Assembly: GCA_051000345.1 (NCBI GenBank)
Contig: JBPCOJ010000021.1
Span: 1 to 41,241 of the forward strand
DNA: 41,241 nt
Source of the DNA: JBHENC01 sp051000345
GTDB lineage: Bacteria > Acidobacteriota > Blastocatellia > Pyrinomonadales > Pyrinomonadaceae
Direction of reading: 5' to 3'
Part shown: positions 32,863-40,424 of the stretch, piece after piece
How positions within the stretch are numbered: the first letter of the stretch is position 1
Layout of the letters: every line of letters begins with the position of its first letter
Notes under the pieces: model-generated
What the model saw: only the letters and a program-made list of their open reading frames with translations
What the model was told of the DNA's origin: nothing
Database searches by the model: none
Made by a program: the position numbers and the translations under genes

Positions 32863-33990
32863 CTAACCGAAGATGTCGCGCACTTTATCCATCAAGCCCT
32901 TGTCTTCGAGGTCGCTTGTTTCGACTTCGGCTAATTGTTCGAGAAGCTTTCGTTGTTCGCGCGTCAGAGTTTTCGGAGTCGTGACGGTCACGGAGACAAA
33001 CAAATCGCCGCGCCCGCGCCCGCCGAGCACAGGCATTCCGCTGCCGCGCAAACGAAATACCGTTCCCGTTTGTGTGCCTGCCGGAATCTTAAGTTGTTGC
33101 TCGCCGTCAAGAGTTTTGACGTTGGTTTCTGCGCCGAGCGCGGCCTGCGAAAATGTCACAGGCACAGACGAATAAAGATTGCTTCCCTGCCGCTCGAACT
33201 GCTCGTGTTCGGCAACGTGAATCACGACGTACAGATCACCCGCCGGGCCGCCCTGCGTTCCGCCTTCGCCCTCGCCCGTGATACGCAAGCGCGATCCCAT
33301 TTCAACGCCCGCAGGAATTTTCACCTCAATTGTCTTTTCACGTTCGACGCGCCCTTCGCCTTTGCAACTCCGGCACGGCGTCGTAATGATGCGTCCCGTG
33401 CCGCGACACGTCGCGCAGGTGCGCGCGACGGAAAAGAAACCTTGCTGGTAGCGCACTTGCCCTGCGCCGTTGCAGGTCGTGCAGGTTTCGACTTGCGTTC
33501 CTTCGGCAGCGCCGGAGCCTTTGCAGACGTCGCAGGCTTCAAGGCGCGGCAAACGCAAATTTGCAGTCATGCCTTTGGCGGCGTCTTCCAAAGTTATTTC
33601 CAAATCGTAGCGTAGGTCTGCGCCGCGTTGTGCCGCGCTGCGCCGCCCGCCGCTGCCGGATGCACGCGCGCCGCCTGCACCGAAGACATCGCCGAAGCCG
33701 AACAAATCGCCGAGGATGTCTTCGATGCCGCCGAATCCTTGCGCGTTCCAGTTTCCGGCTCCGCTCGCCACGCCCGCATGTCCGAAGCGATCATAGCGCT
33801 TGCGTTGTTCCGCGTCGGAGAGCACGGAATAAGCTTCGGCGGCTTCTTTGAAATTATCTTCGGCTGCTGTGTCGCCGGGATTTTTGTCCGGGTGATAGAG
33901 CACAGCCAGACGCCTGTAGGAGCTTTTGAGTTCTGATTCGGAAACAGTCCTGCTTACTTCCAGCACTTCGTAATAATCACGTTTACTCAT
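32863..33990 (-). CDS. dnaJ: Chaperone protein DnaJ
   Basis: Hsp40 co-chaperone that delivers clients to DnaK and stimulates its ATPase. The J domain (1-70) has HPD at 33-35. A Gly-rich linker (FGFGDVFGAGGARASGSGG) follows, then four CxxCxGxG zinc motifs (CDVCKGSG, CTTCNGAG, CATCRGTG, CRSCKGEG) and the C-terminal substrate-binding domains. 375 residues, full length. ATG 33988-33990 opens MSKRDYYEVLEVSR. It is last in the heat-shock gene set, 161 bases after dnaK; a hairpin in that gap may tune its expression relative to dnaK. The operon ends at the hairpin 32796-32835. Confidence 0.97.
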   Translation of the reverse strand: MSKRDYYEVLEVSRTVSESELKSSYRRLAVLYHPDKNPGDTAAEDNFKEAAEAYSVLSDAEQRKRYDRFGHAGVASGAGNWNAQGFGGIEDILGDLFGFGDVFGAGGARASGSGGRRSAAQRGADLRYDLEITLEDAAKGMTANLRLPRLEACDVCKGSGAAEGTQVETCTTCNGAGQVRYQQGFFSVARTCATCRGTGRIITTPCRSCKGEGRVEREKTIEVKIPAGVEMGSRLRITGEGEGGTQGGPAGDLYVVIHVAEHEQFERQGSNLYSSVPVTFSQAALGAETNVKTLDGEQQLKIPAGTQTGTVFRLRGSGMPVLGGRGRGDLFVSVTVTTPKTLTREQRKLLEQLAEVETSDLEDKGLMDKVRDIFG

Positions 33991-34094
33991 TCGACTATAA
34001 AATACCTTTCGCCTTGTGGCTTATGGAAAATTAAGTTTTATATTTTCTTCTAAATCTCGATAACGCGCAACGCACGCGGCACGCGGACAAAGCG

Positions 34095-34128
34095 ACAGCC
34101 TGACAGATAGATGTATCCGTCAAGCTGT
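34095..34128. repeat. Inverted repeat in the dnaK-dnaJ gap
   Basis: A 15-base arm (34095-34109) and its near-complement (34114-34128) with two mismatches surround a 4-base loop. No T-run follows in the direction of transcription, so it is more likely an RNA-stability, processing or partial attenuation element than a full terminator. Confidence 0.55.
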
Positions 34129-34151
34129 GGAAAGGAAGGCAGGCGTTTTTG

Positions 34152-35978
34152 CTAATTGCTTGTCGCGCTGTCTGTGTTCGGGTTCATCATCGCGTCTGTG
34201 AGTTGGGCGGCGAGTTGTTCGACGCCTTCGAGCGCGCGCTGAATTTCTTCAGGGCTTTCGGATTGCGCCGCCGCCACGCCTTCCGTGAGCGCGCGCTGGC
34301 CTTCGCTTTGGTCTTCTGCCGAAAGAGAGCTACCGAACTCTGTAAAGGTGCGTTGCGTGTTGCGCACAAATCCATCCAATTTGTTGCGCAGGGAAATCAA
34401 TTCTTTGATGCGCCGATCCGTGTCGGACGATGAGTGCGCTTCCGTAATCAAACGGTCAATCTCGCCCGCCGAAAGACCCGAAGCGGGCGTAATGCGCATT
34501 TGCTGCTCGCGTCCCGTTGACTTGTCCTGCGCCGAGACGGAAACGATGCCGCTCGCGTCCACTTCAAAGGAGACTTCGATTTGCGGCGCGCCGCGCTCGC
34601 CGGGCGGGATTCCTACAAGCTCGAATTTTCCGAGCGAGCGATTGCCCTGTGCCACTTCGCGCTCGCCCTGCAAAACGTGAATCTCGACGGACGATTGGTT
34701 ATCGACGACGGTTGTAAACGTCAGACTGTTGCGCAAAGGAATCGTCGAATTGCGCTCGATGATTTTGGTGAAAAGCCCGCCGCGTGTTTCAAGCCCCAGA
34801 CTCAACGGCAACACGTCCAAGAGCACGATGTCTTTAACGTCGCCCGTGAGCACGCCGCCTTGAATCGCCGCGCCCATCGCCACGACTTCGTCAGGGTTTA
34901 TCTCTGCGGAAGCTTCCTTGCCGAAAATTTCCTGCACGGTGCGGACGATGACGGGCGAGCGCGTTTGCCCGCCGACGAGAATCACTTTATCAATATCGGC
35001 TGGCTGAAGCTTCGCGTCCCAGAGCGCCTTCTGGCACGGCTCGACGGTTTTTTCGACGAGGTCTGCGACGAGTTGCTCGAAAACCTCGCGCGTTAAAGTT
35101 TTGTTGAAATGCTTTGGCCCGGAAGCATCCGCCGCGATAAACGGCAAATTGATGTTCGTTTCGCTCACAGAAGAAAGTTCGCACTTGGCGCGTTCCGCAG
35201 CTTCCTTCAAGCGTTGCAAAGCGAGGCGCTCTTGTCGCAAATCGAGTCCCGTGTCTTCGCGGAACTGCTCGGCCATCCAATTAATAATGCGGTCATCGAA
35301 ATCTTCGCCGCCGAGAAACGTATCGCCCGAAGTCGAAAGCACTTCAAAGACGCCTTCATTCATTTCAAGAATCGAAACGTCGAACGTGCCGCCGCCGAGA
35401 TCGTAAACGGCAATGCGTTCGGATTCTGTTTTGCCCAAGCCGTAGGCGAGCGCGGCGGCTGTCGGCTCGTTGATGATGCGCTCGATTTTAAGACCGGCGA
35501 TTTTGCCCGCGTCCTTTGTCGCCTGCCGCTGCGTGTCGTCGAAATAAGCGGGAACGGTGACGATGGCTTCGGTGACAGCTTCGCCGAGAAAATCTTCGGC
35601 GGCGGCTTTGAGGCGCTGCAAAACGATGCCGGAGATTTCCGGCGGGCTGTAGGTTCTTCCCTGCACGCGTATGCGCGCGTCGCCGTTTTGCGAATCGATT
35701 ATCTCGAACGGCGCGGTTTCCTTCATGCGCTGCGTTTCGGGTGAACTGAATTTGCGCCCGATCAGACGCTTGACGGCATAAACAGTGTTCGCAGAGTTAG
35801 TGACGGCCTGCCGCTTAGCGATTTGCCCGACGAGCCGCTCGCCTTTGTCCGTGAACCCGACGACGGTCGGCGTCGTGCGCCCGCCTTCTTTGTTCGGCAC
35901 AATCTGCACCGCTCCGCCTTCGAGCACGGCGACGCAGCAATTGGTCGTTCCTAAATCTATTCCGACAACTTTACCCAT
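34152..35978 (-). CDS. dnaK: Molecular chaperone DnaK (Hsp70)
   Basis: ATP-driven folding chaperone of 608 residues. GIDLGTTNCCVAVLEGG, VPAYFDDTQRQATKDAG, INEPTAAALAYGL, VYDLGGGTFDVSIL and VILVGGQTRSP are the ATPase-domain blocks (about 1-380). LLDVLPLSLGLETRGGLFTKIIERN begins the substrate-binding domain. It is about 30 residues shorter than E. coli DnaK, mainly in the lid and tail, and lacks the terminal EEVD-like acidic motif, ending NPNTDSATSN. ATG 35976-35978 gives the exact family start. Heptad palindrome H5 lies 26 bases upstream, between it and grpE. It works with GrpE and DnaJ encoded on either side. Confidence 0.97.
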   Translation of the reverse strand: MGKVVGIDLGTTNCCVAVLEGGAVQIVPNKEGGRTTPTVVGFTDKGERLVGQIAKRQAVTNSANTVYAVKRLIGRKFSSPETQRMKETAPFEIIDSQNGDARIRVQGRTYSPPEISGIVLQRLKAAAEDFLGEAVTEAIVTVPAYFDDTQRQATKDAGKIAGLKIERIINEPTAAALAYGLGKTESERIAVYDLGGGTFDVSILEMNEGVFEVLSTSGDTFLGGEDFDDRIINWMAEQFREDTGLDLRQERLALQRLKEAAERAKCELSSVSETNINLPFIAADASGPKHFNKTLTREVFEQLVADLVEKTVEPCQKALWDAKLQPADIDKVILVGGQTRSPVIVRTVQEIFGKEASAEINPDEVVAMGAAIQGGVLTGDVKDIVLLDVLPLSLGLETRGGLFTKIIERNSTIPLRNSLTFTTVVDNQSSVEIHVLQGEREVAQGNRSLGKFELVGIPPGERGAPQIEVSFEVDASGIVSVSAQDKSTGREQQMRITPASGLSAGEIDRLITEAHSSSDTDRRIKELISLRNKLDGFVRNTQRTFTEFGSSLSAEDQSEGQRALTEGVAAAQSESPEEIQRALEGVEQLAAQLTDAMMNPNTDSATSN

Positions 35979-36003
35979 AATATTTTGATGAGGTGAAATA
36001 AGT

Positions 36004-36113
36004 ATTCAGAATTCAGAAGACGAAATAAGAATCAGGAAACATATAGGATGAACATGAACATCGTTTGCTCACTCTTCATTCTAACTTCTGACTACCGACT
36101 TCTGACTCCTATT
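36004..36113. repeat. Heptad-word palindrome H5 (word TTCTGAC, with ATTCAGA arm)
   Basis: The left arm (36004-36038) starts with two exact ATTCAGA words and continues with degenerate ones. The right arm (36079-36113) has TTCTAAC, two TTCTGAC, TACCGAC and a final partial word. It fills the grpE-dnaK gap and overlaps the first base of the grpE stop codon. The right-arm word is the same as in H3, 24 kb away. Confidence 0.82.
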
Positions 36114-37036
36114 TATCCCTGCTTTGTCGCAACCTTTACCATTGCCGGACGCAAAAGTTTTTCGCCCAGAACGTAACCGCGCGCGAGTTCCTGCATCACT
36201 GTGTCAGGCTCGTAATCGTCTGTGCTTTCGGTTGCCACAGCTTCGTGTAGATGCGGATCGAAAGGCTGTCCGAGAGCTTCGACGGGGCGCAAACCCAGTT
36301 CTTCCAGAACAGCCGTAAGCTGCTTTGAAATCAATTCGACGCCGTTAAGAAAATGCCTGAACTCCTTCGACTCGCTCGCCTGCACAAAAGCTTCCGCATC
36401 GAGGGCGCGCCGCAAATTATCCAGCACGGGCAATAGCTTGCCGACGACATCGCCGACGATCTTATTATAATTTTCTCCGCGCTCGCGCTCCGTGCGCTTG
36501 CGGTAATTCTCGAAATCCGCTTGACGCCGTGAAAGCTTGTCCTGCAAATCCGTGCGCTCGGCCTCTAGCCGCTTGAGTTCGGCGCGGGCGGCAATTAACT
36601 CCGCAAGCATCGGGCCAGCGGCTGCCGACGTTGAAGCAGCTTCGGCTTTACCGGCAGATTGCGGCGCGGCATCCTGTTGGGCGGTATCGGCTTGCTGCCC
36701 TGTGGTGTCCGCCGTATCAGTGTTACCACGATTATGCGGCAATTCGTTCGAGGGCGGGCTGCCTGCGTTATCTCTCTCGTCGGCGCGGTCACGTCCCGCA
36801 TCGTCGGGTTGCTCCGCGCCGCGATCAATGCGGCGCTGCATCTCTGTTTCGTCTTCGTAGCTCGATTGACTTCCGATTTCTTCGGGAGTCAATTCGTCGC
36901 CGCTGCTATCGCTGTTTCCCGCTTCGCCGGACGAATCCTGCTTGTCATTGCTTGAAGCGCCCGCTCCGGCAAATTCTTCATCCGCGAAGCGAATCGGGAT
37001 GCGGTTCGGCGTTGATTCTTCTTTATTGACACCCAT
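36113..37036 (-). CDS. grpE: Nucleotide exchange factor GrpE with long acidic N-terminal extension
   Basis: Releases ADP from DnaK. The conserved part (about 152-307) has the coiled coil (ELKRLEAERTDLQDKLSRRQADFENYRKRTERE), LLPVLDNLRRAL and the C-terminal beta domain (PFDPHLHEAVATESTDDYEPDTV and GYVLGEKLLRPAMVKV). Ahead of it are about 150 residues of low-complexity Asp/Glu/Ser/Ala/Gln sequence, so the 307-aa protein is roughly 100 longer than typical. ATG 37034-37036 (MGVNKEESTP) is preferred over an in-frame GTG 69 bases upstream, which would add only non-conserved residues. Second gene of the heat-shock operon, 77 bases after hrcA. Confidence 0.93.
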   Translation of the reverse strand: MGVNKEESTPNRIPIRFADEEFAGAGASSNDKQDSSGEAGNSDSSGDELTPEEIGSQSSYEDETEMQRRIDRGAEQPDDAGRDRADERDNAGSPPSNELPHNRGNTDTADTTGQQADTAQQDAAPQSAGKAEAASTSAAAGPMLAELIAARAELKRLEAERTDLQDKLSRRQADFENYRKRTERERGENYNKIVGDVVGKLLPVLDNLRRALDAEAFVQASESKEFRHFLNGVELISKQLTAVLEELGLRPVEALGQPFDPHLHEAVATESTDDYEPDTVMQELARGYVLGEKLLRPAMVKVATKQG

Positions 37037-37113
37037 GTTTTGAACCTTTGAAGAAGTCGGATTATAAGACAATCGCGCGACGCGTTGCTGCCGCTTCAGG
37101 GACACAAGTCATT

Positions 37114-38250
37114 TTAGTTGAAGGTCGTTTCTTCGCGCAGCAATTGTTCGACGAGCCGTGCAACATAATTGACGACGCCGATCATTCTCGCATACTCGAT
37201 GCGAACGGGGCCGACGACGCCGAGCGTTCCGCTGGCGCGGCCTTCGCCGATTCGGTAAGACGCCGTAATCAGCGCGCAGTCCTGCATCGAAGGAGCGACA
37301 TGCTCGCGCCCGATCACGACGCGCACGCCTGTCATCGCCGGATCGCGCGCCACACACTCATTCAATATTTTGACGAGACGCGTTTTCTCCTCGAACGTGC
37401 GAAAGAGTTCGCGCATTCGCTCGACATCTGCAAAGTCGGGCTTGGAAAGTATGTTCGACGCGCCATCGACGTAAACATCGCCCGTCGCTTCTTCCTCGCC
37501 TTCGAGACTGCGCTCGCAAAGCAGTATGGCATTGCGCAGCAAAGAATCGTAGAGCGCTTTTTCCTTTTGCATTAATTCGAGAATTTCCACGCGAATCGCC
37601 GCCAGACTTTTGCCGCCGAACTCCGCATTCAGATAACGCGCCGTTCGTTCGAGTTCATCTTGGCTCAATTCATCTTCGACTTGAATAATTTTGTTCTGGA
37701 CGATGTTCGGCGCGGAAATCAGCACGACGAGAATGCGCTTGTCCGAAAGATGCACGAATTCTATGTGCTGCAAAACATTATCGGCGAGCGACGGCGAGAC
37801 GACGATCCCGACGTTCTGCGACAGCGCAGACAAAAGATGCGAAGTCTTTTCCATTAAACGGCTGGGCGCGCTGCTCAACTCGCCTTGTGATATTCCGAGC
37901 AGTTTATTAATCGCCGCCAGATCGTTCTTCGACAAGCGCGCATCGAGCGCATTTGTTTGCCCGGCAAGCATGTGATCGACGTAAAAGCGATAGCCTTTGT
38001 CTGTCGGGACGCGCCCGGCTGAAGTGTGCGGCTGTTCGACGAGACCTGCTTCTTCCAACTCACTCATCACGTTGCGAATCGTCGGCGCGCTCCATCCGGC
38101 GGTGCGCGCGGCGCGCGTCGCAATCGTTCGTGAGCCAACGGGTTCGCCCGTCACTAAATGCTCGTTAATGAGCGCACACAAAACCGCCTGCCCGCGCGAG
38201 TCAGGGGTCTTGGCGTGCGATGTCAGCGAACTTGAATTACGAGCGGCCAT
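37114..38250 (-). CDS. hrcA: Heat-inducible transcription repressor HrcA
   Basis: DNA-binding repressor of chaperone genes that normally recognises the CIRCE inverted repeat and needs GroEL to stay active. The N-terminal winged helix reads VLCALINEHLVTGEPVGSRTIATRAARTAGWSAPTIRNVMSELEEAGLVEQPHTSAGRVPTDKGYRFYVD; the GAF-like and insert domains follow. 378 residues, normal. ATG 38248-38250. It leads the hrcA-grpE-dnaK-dnaJ set. A good sigma-70-like promoter lies about 75-100 bases upstream, but no canonical CIRCE was found there or before dnaK, so its target site in this organism is unclear. Confidence 0.95.
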   Translation of the reverse strand: MAARNSSSLTSHAKTPDSRGQAVLCALINEHLVTGEPVGSRTIATRAARTAGWSAPTIRNVMSELEEAGLVEQPHTSAGRVPTDKGYRFYVDHMLAGQTNALDARLSKNDLAAINKLLGISQGELSSAPSRLMEKTSHLLSALSQNVGIVVSPSLADNVLQHIEFVHLSDKRILVVLISAPNIVQNKIIQVEDELSQDELERTARYLNAEFGGKSLAAIRVEILELMQKEKALYDSLLRNAILLCERSLEGEEEATGDVYVDGASNILSKPDFADVERMRELFRTFEEKTRLVKILNECVARDPAMTGVRVVIGREHVAPSMQDCALITASYRIGEGRASGTLGVVGPVRIEYARMIGVVNYVARLVEQLLREETTFN

Positions 38251-38323
38251 TGGATGCTAAAAGAGATACAGGAAGAAGAGCTGTCGGTAGCTTCTGCGGG
38301 GAGCGCACTACCTTGTCATAAAA

Positions 38324-38352
38324 TCAATAGCACTGCGTTTGCCAACTGTCAA
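38324..38352 (-). promoter_or_regulatory. Candidate promoter for the hrcA-grpE-dnaK-dnaJ operon
   Basis: On the minus strand, TTGACA (38347-38352) is followed by a 17-base spacer and TATTGA (38324-38329). AGTGC words on the minus strand at 38328-38334 (overlapping the -10) and near 38304-38310 recall the CIRCE half-site core but are in direct, not inverted, order. Confidence 0.55.
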
Positions 38353-38853
38353 CAACTTCAGTTGCCCGGAATTAACGGCAACTTGGCAGCGGAGCACCGA
38401 AAGCGAGCAATGAAACGCAAACCTTTTGCATTATACAGAATCATAAAAGCCGCCCGCAATCTTTTAGATGCCCTTGCACGACTGTTTTACCAGCCCCTGA
38501 TAAAGTTTAACTCGTAAGTTCACTTGAGTTTACAAGTCTGAATTAGATTTCTCATTACTTATTTCAGCGTAAACGTTGTGACGCTTGAGTTTATATAATG
38601 GGAGCATTTCGCCTGTAAATTGCTTTGCGGTGTGGCGCGCGTCCATTTAGTGACGCTTCAACACCTTAGCAGACTGCACGTAATAGATCATTGACGCATC
38701 GCCTGAGCATTCGTAATATTCAACGGCAGAGCAGACCACGGATTTTGAAGGCAGTGAAACACTTTTCACGGCTTCGATAACTTTAGGATGAGCAGACTGC
38801 CTTAAGGCACTTGGCGCGCATATTTATTTGCAAATTGTTTTGAAGAGTTGTTT
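38353..38853. other. Long AT-rich intergenic region between divergent genes
   Basis: With the hrcA promoter this is a 600-base gap. It is richer in A/T than coding DNA here. A TATAAT at 38594-38599 could be a -10 for the plus-strand protease gene but lacks a good -35. A GTGAAA/TTTCAC hairpin lies near 38754-38769, and two AGCAGACTGC copies near 38669 and 38790. A frame of 87 codons from 38254 overlaps the hrcA promoter and looks non-coding. No tRNA or known RNA fold was recognised. Confidence 0.5.
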
Positions 38854-39588
38854 ATGTCTCAATCTTTGGATCATTTGAGCAAGCTCTTTACAGACGCTTT
38901 TCGCCAATTAGGGCGCAAAGCCGCGTTGCCTGAAATCGAAGTCCGGTTTTACCCTTACGCGGGCGTGCATCATACGATTCGTGTGCGTGGGGGACGTGTA
39001 TATGTACGCATCTCGGATATTTTCAAAAATGCGCCGCTCGAAGTTCACCGCGCGCTGGCCTTCGTTTTGGTCGCCAAACTTTTGGGCAAGCAAACGCCCG
39101 ACGTACACGAGCGCGTCTATAAAGCTTTCGCTTATACGCCGCAAATTCTGCGCGCTTCGGACATCGCGCGCCGTCGTCGCGGGCGGAAAATAGTTTCAAC
39201 CGCGAGAGGCAGCGTTTACGATCTGGACAAATTGTTTGCCCGCATCAATCAACGCCACTTCGACGATTCAATACAGAAGCCGACGCTCACTTGGTCGCAG
39301 CGCCGGACGCGCCGCATCCTAGGCCATCACGACGCCGTGCATTACACTATCGTCATCAGCAAAACTCTCGACGCGCGCGACGTTCCCGAATGGTTCGTTG
39401 AATACATTCTTTACCACGAGATGCTGCACATCAAACATCCCGCGCGCATTATCAATGGCCGCCGTTATTACCACACAAATGCCTTTCGCGCGGACGAGCA
39501 ACGCTTCCCGCACTACGAAGCCGCGCAGGATTGGCTCGAACACATCGCACGCTTGCGGAGAGAACTTCCGCCCGCCCGCGCCGCCTGA
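38854..39588 (+). CDS. SprT/YgjP-like zinc metalloprotease
   Basis: Cytosolic gluzincin-type protein of 244 residues. The metal-binding motif HEMLH (H188, E189, H192) in YILYHEMLHIKHP is clear; a downstream histidine (H207 or H220) would be the third ligand. The N-terminal half (about 1-110) is basic and resembles no domain I can name, and the C-terminal half has the SprT-like order of WSQRRTRR, the protease helix and FPHYEAAQDWL. It may act on DNA-protein crosslinks as SprT/Spartan relatives do, or be a YgjP-type hydrolase; substrate unknown. ATG 38854 follows GAAGAG at 7 bases. It is 152 bases from efp in the same direction. Confidence 0.82.
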   Translation: MSQSLDHLSKLFTDAFRQLGRKAALPEIEVRFYPYAGVHHTIRVRGGRVYVRISDIFKNAPLEVHRALAFVLVAKLLGKQTPDVHERVYKAFAYTPQILRASDIARRRRGRKIVSTARGSVYDLDKLFARINQRHFDDSIQKPTLTWSQRRTRRILGHHDAVHYTIVISKTLDARDVPEWFVEYILYHEMLHIKHPARIINGRRYYHTNAFRADEQRFPHYEAAQDWLEHIARLRRELPPARAA

Positions 39589-39740
39589 AAAGCCTCAAAC
39601 ACGCTGGACAAATTCCGCACCACCCCGCTAGACTACGCAGTTTACTATCGGGCGCGTCAGTGCTGCCTACGATGCACTGGCAAAATCAATACATTCACTC
39701 AAGCGCGAATCTTAATTTATACGGAGACGATTTTTTTCTT

Positions 39741-40304
39741 ATGGCAATTTCAGCGACTCAAATCCGGCGCGGCATGGTCATCCTTTTTGAAGGCCAACTC
39801 TGTAAAGTCGTCGAGTTTCGTCACCACACGCCCGGCAATCTGCGCGCGATGGTGCAAAGCAAACTGCGTAATTTGCGCACCGGCGCGAGTTTTGAGCATC
39901 GTTTCCGCTCTTCCGACACAATCGAGCGCGCCGCACTCGAACAGCACGAAATGGAATACCTTTACTCGGACGGCTCGCAGCATCACTTTATGAACACGGA
40001 AAACTACGAGCAGACCGCTTTGAGCGAAGAGGATTTGGGCGACGCGGCGCAGTGGCTGACGCCCGGCCTCAAAATTCAAGTCGAGTTCTACGAAGGCGCG
40101 CCCATCGGCATAGACCTTCCGCCGTCAATGGAACTCACAGTCACGCGCACAGACCCGACGCTCAAGGGCGCAACCGTTTCCAACGTCAACAAGCCAGCAA
40201 CGCTTGAAAACGGCGTCACCGTTCAAGTGCCGCCCTTCGTTAATGAGGGAGACCGCATTCGCGTCGATCCAACCGAAGGCCGCTACATCGAACGAGCTAA
40301 ATAA
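39741..40304 (+). CDS. efp: Elongation factor P
   Basis: Ribosome-binding factor that relieves stalling at proline runs. MAISATQIRRGMVILFEGQLCKVVEF is the family N-terminus (KOW-like domain I); domains II and III follow with PPSMELTVTRTDPTLKGATVSN and VPPFVNEGDRIRVDPTEGRYIERA, full length at 187 residues. ATG 39741 is chosen because upstream frame sequence is not EF-P-like; a GGAG lies 14 bases upstream, rather far. The domain I loop reads TPGNLRA, with Asn where E. coli has the lysine that is beta-lysylated (PGKGQA). The modification system, if any, is therefore not the standard EpmAB route. Heptad palindrome H6 begins at the last base of its stop codon. Confidence 0.95.
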   Translation: MAISATQIRRGMVILFEGQLCKVVEFRHHTPGNLRAMVQSKLRNLRTGASFEHRFRSSDTIERAALEQHEMEYLYSDGSQHHFMNTENYEQTALSEEDLGDAAQWLTPGLKIQVEFYEGAPIGIDLPPSMELTVTRTDPTLKGATVSNVNKPATLENGVTVQVPPFVNEGDRIRVDPTEGRYIERAK

Positions 40305-40421
40305 TTTGCGATTTTGGATTGCCGATTTGCGATTGAAAAGAATCTAAAAGAACGCATTTGCATTCTGACTTTTTCCAACGCTTACGAAATCGCAAATCGG
40401 CAATCGCAAATCTAAAATTTT
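40304..40421. repeat. Heptad-word palindrome H6 (word ATTTGCG/AAATCGC)
   Basis: The left arm (40304-40338) has five words, ATTTGCG twice plus ATTTTGG, ATTGCCG and ATTGAAA. The right arm (40387-40421) has AAATCGC, AAATCGG, CAATCGC and two looser words, reverse-complementing the left. The loop is about 48 bases. It fills the gap between efp and waaA and ends 3 bases before the waaA GTG. Confidence 0.88.
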
Positions 40422-40424
40422 ATC

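Noticed and set aside
38300..38340. CIRCE operator near the hrcA promoter
   Set aside because: Only AGTGC cores in direct orientation; no inverted 9-base half-sites with a 9-base spacer.
38254..38517. 87-codon plus-strand frame
   Set aside because: Overlaps the hrcA promoter, poor composition, no ribosome site and no family resemblance.
8615..40421. CRISPR array interpretation of the repeated-word regions
   Set aside because: Words are 7 bases, contiguous without spacers and arranged as inverted arms; no cas genes are present.
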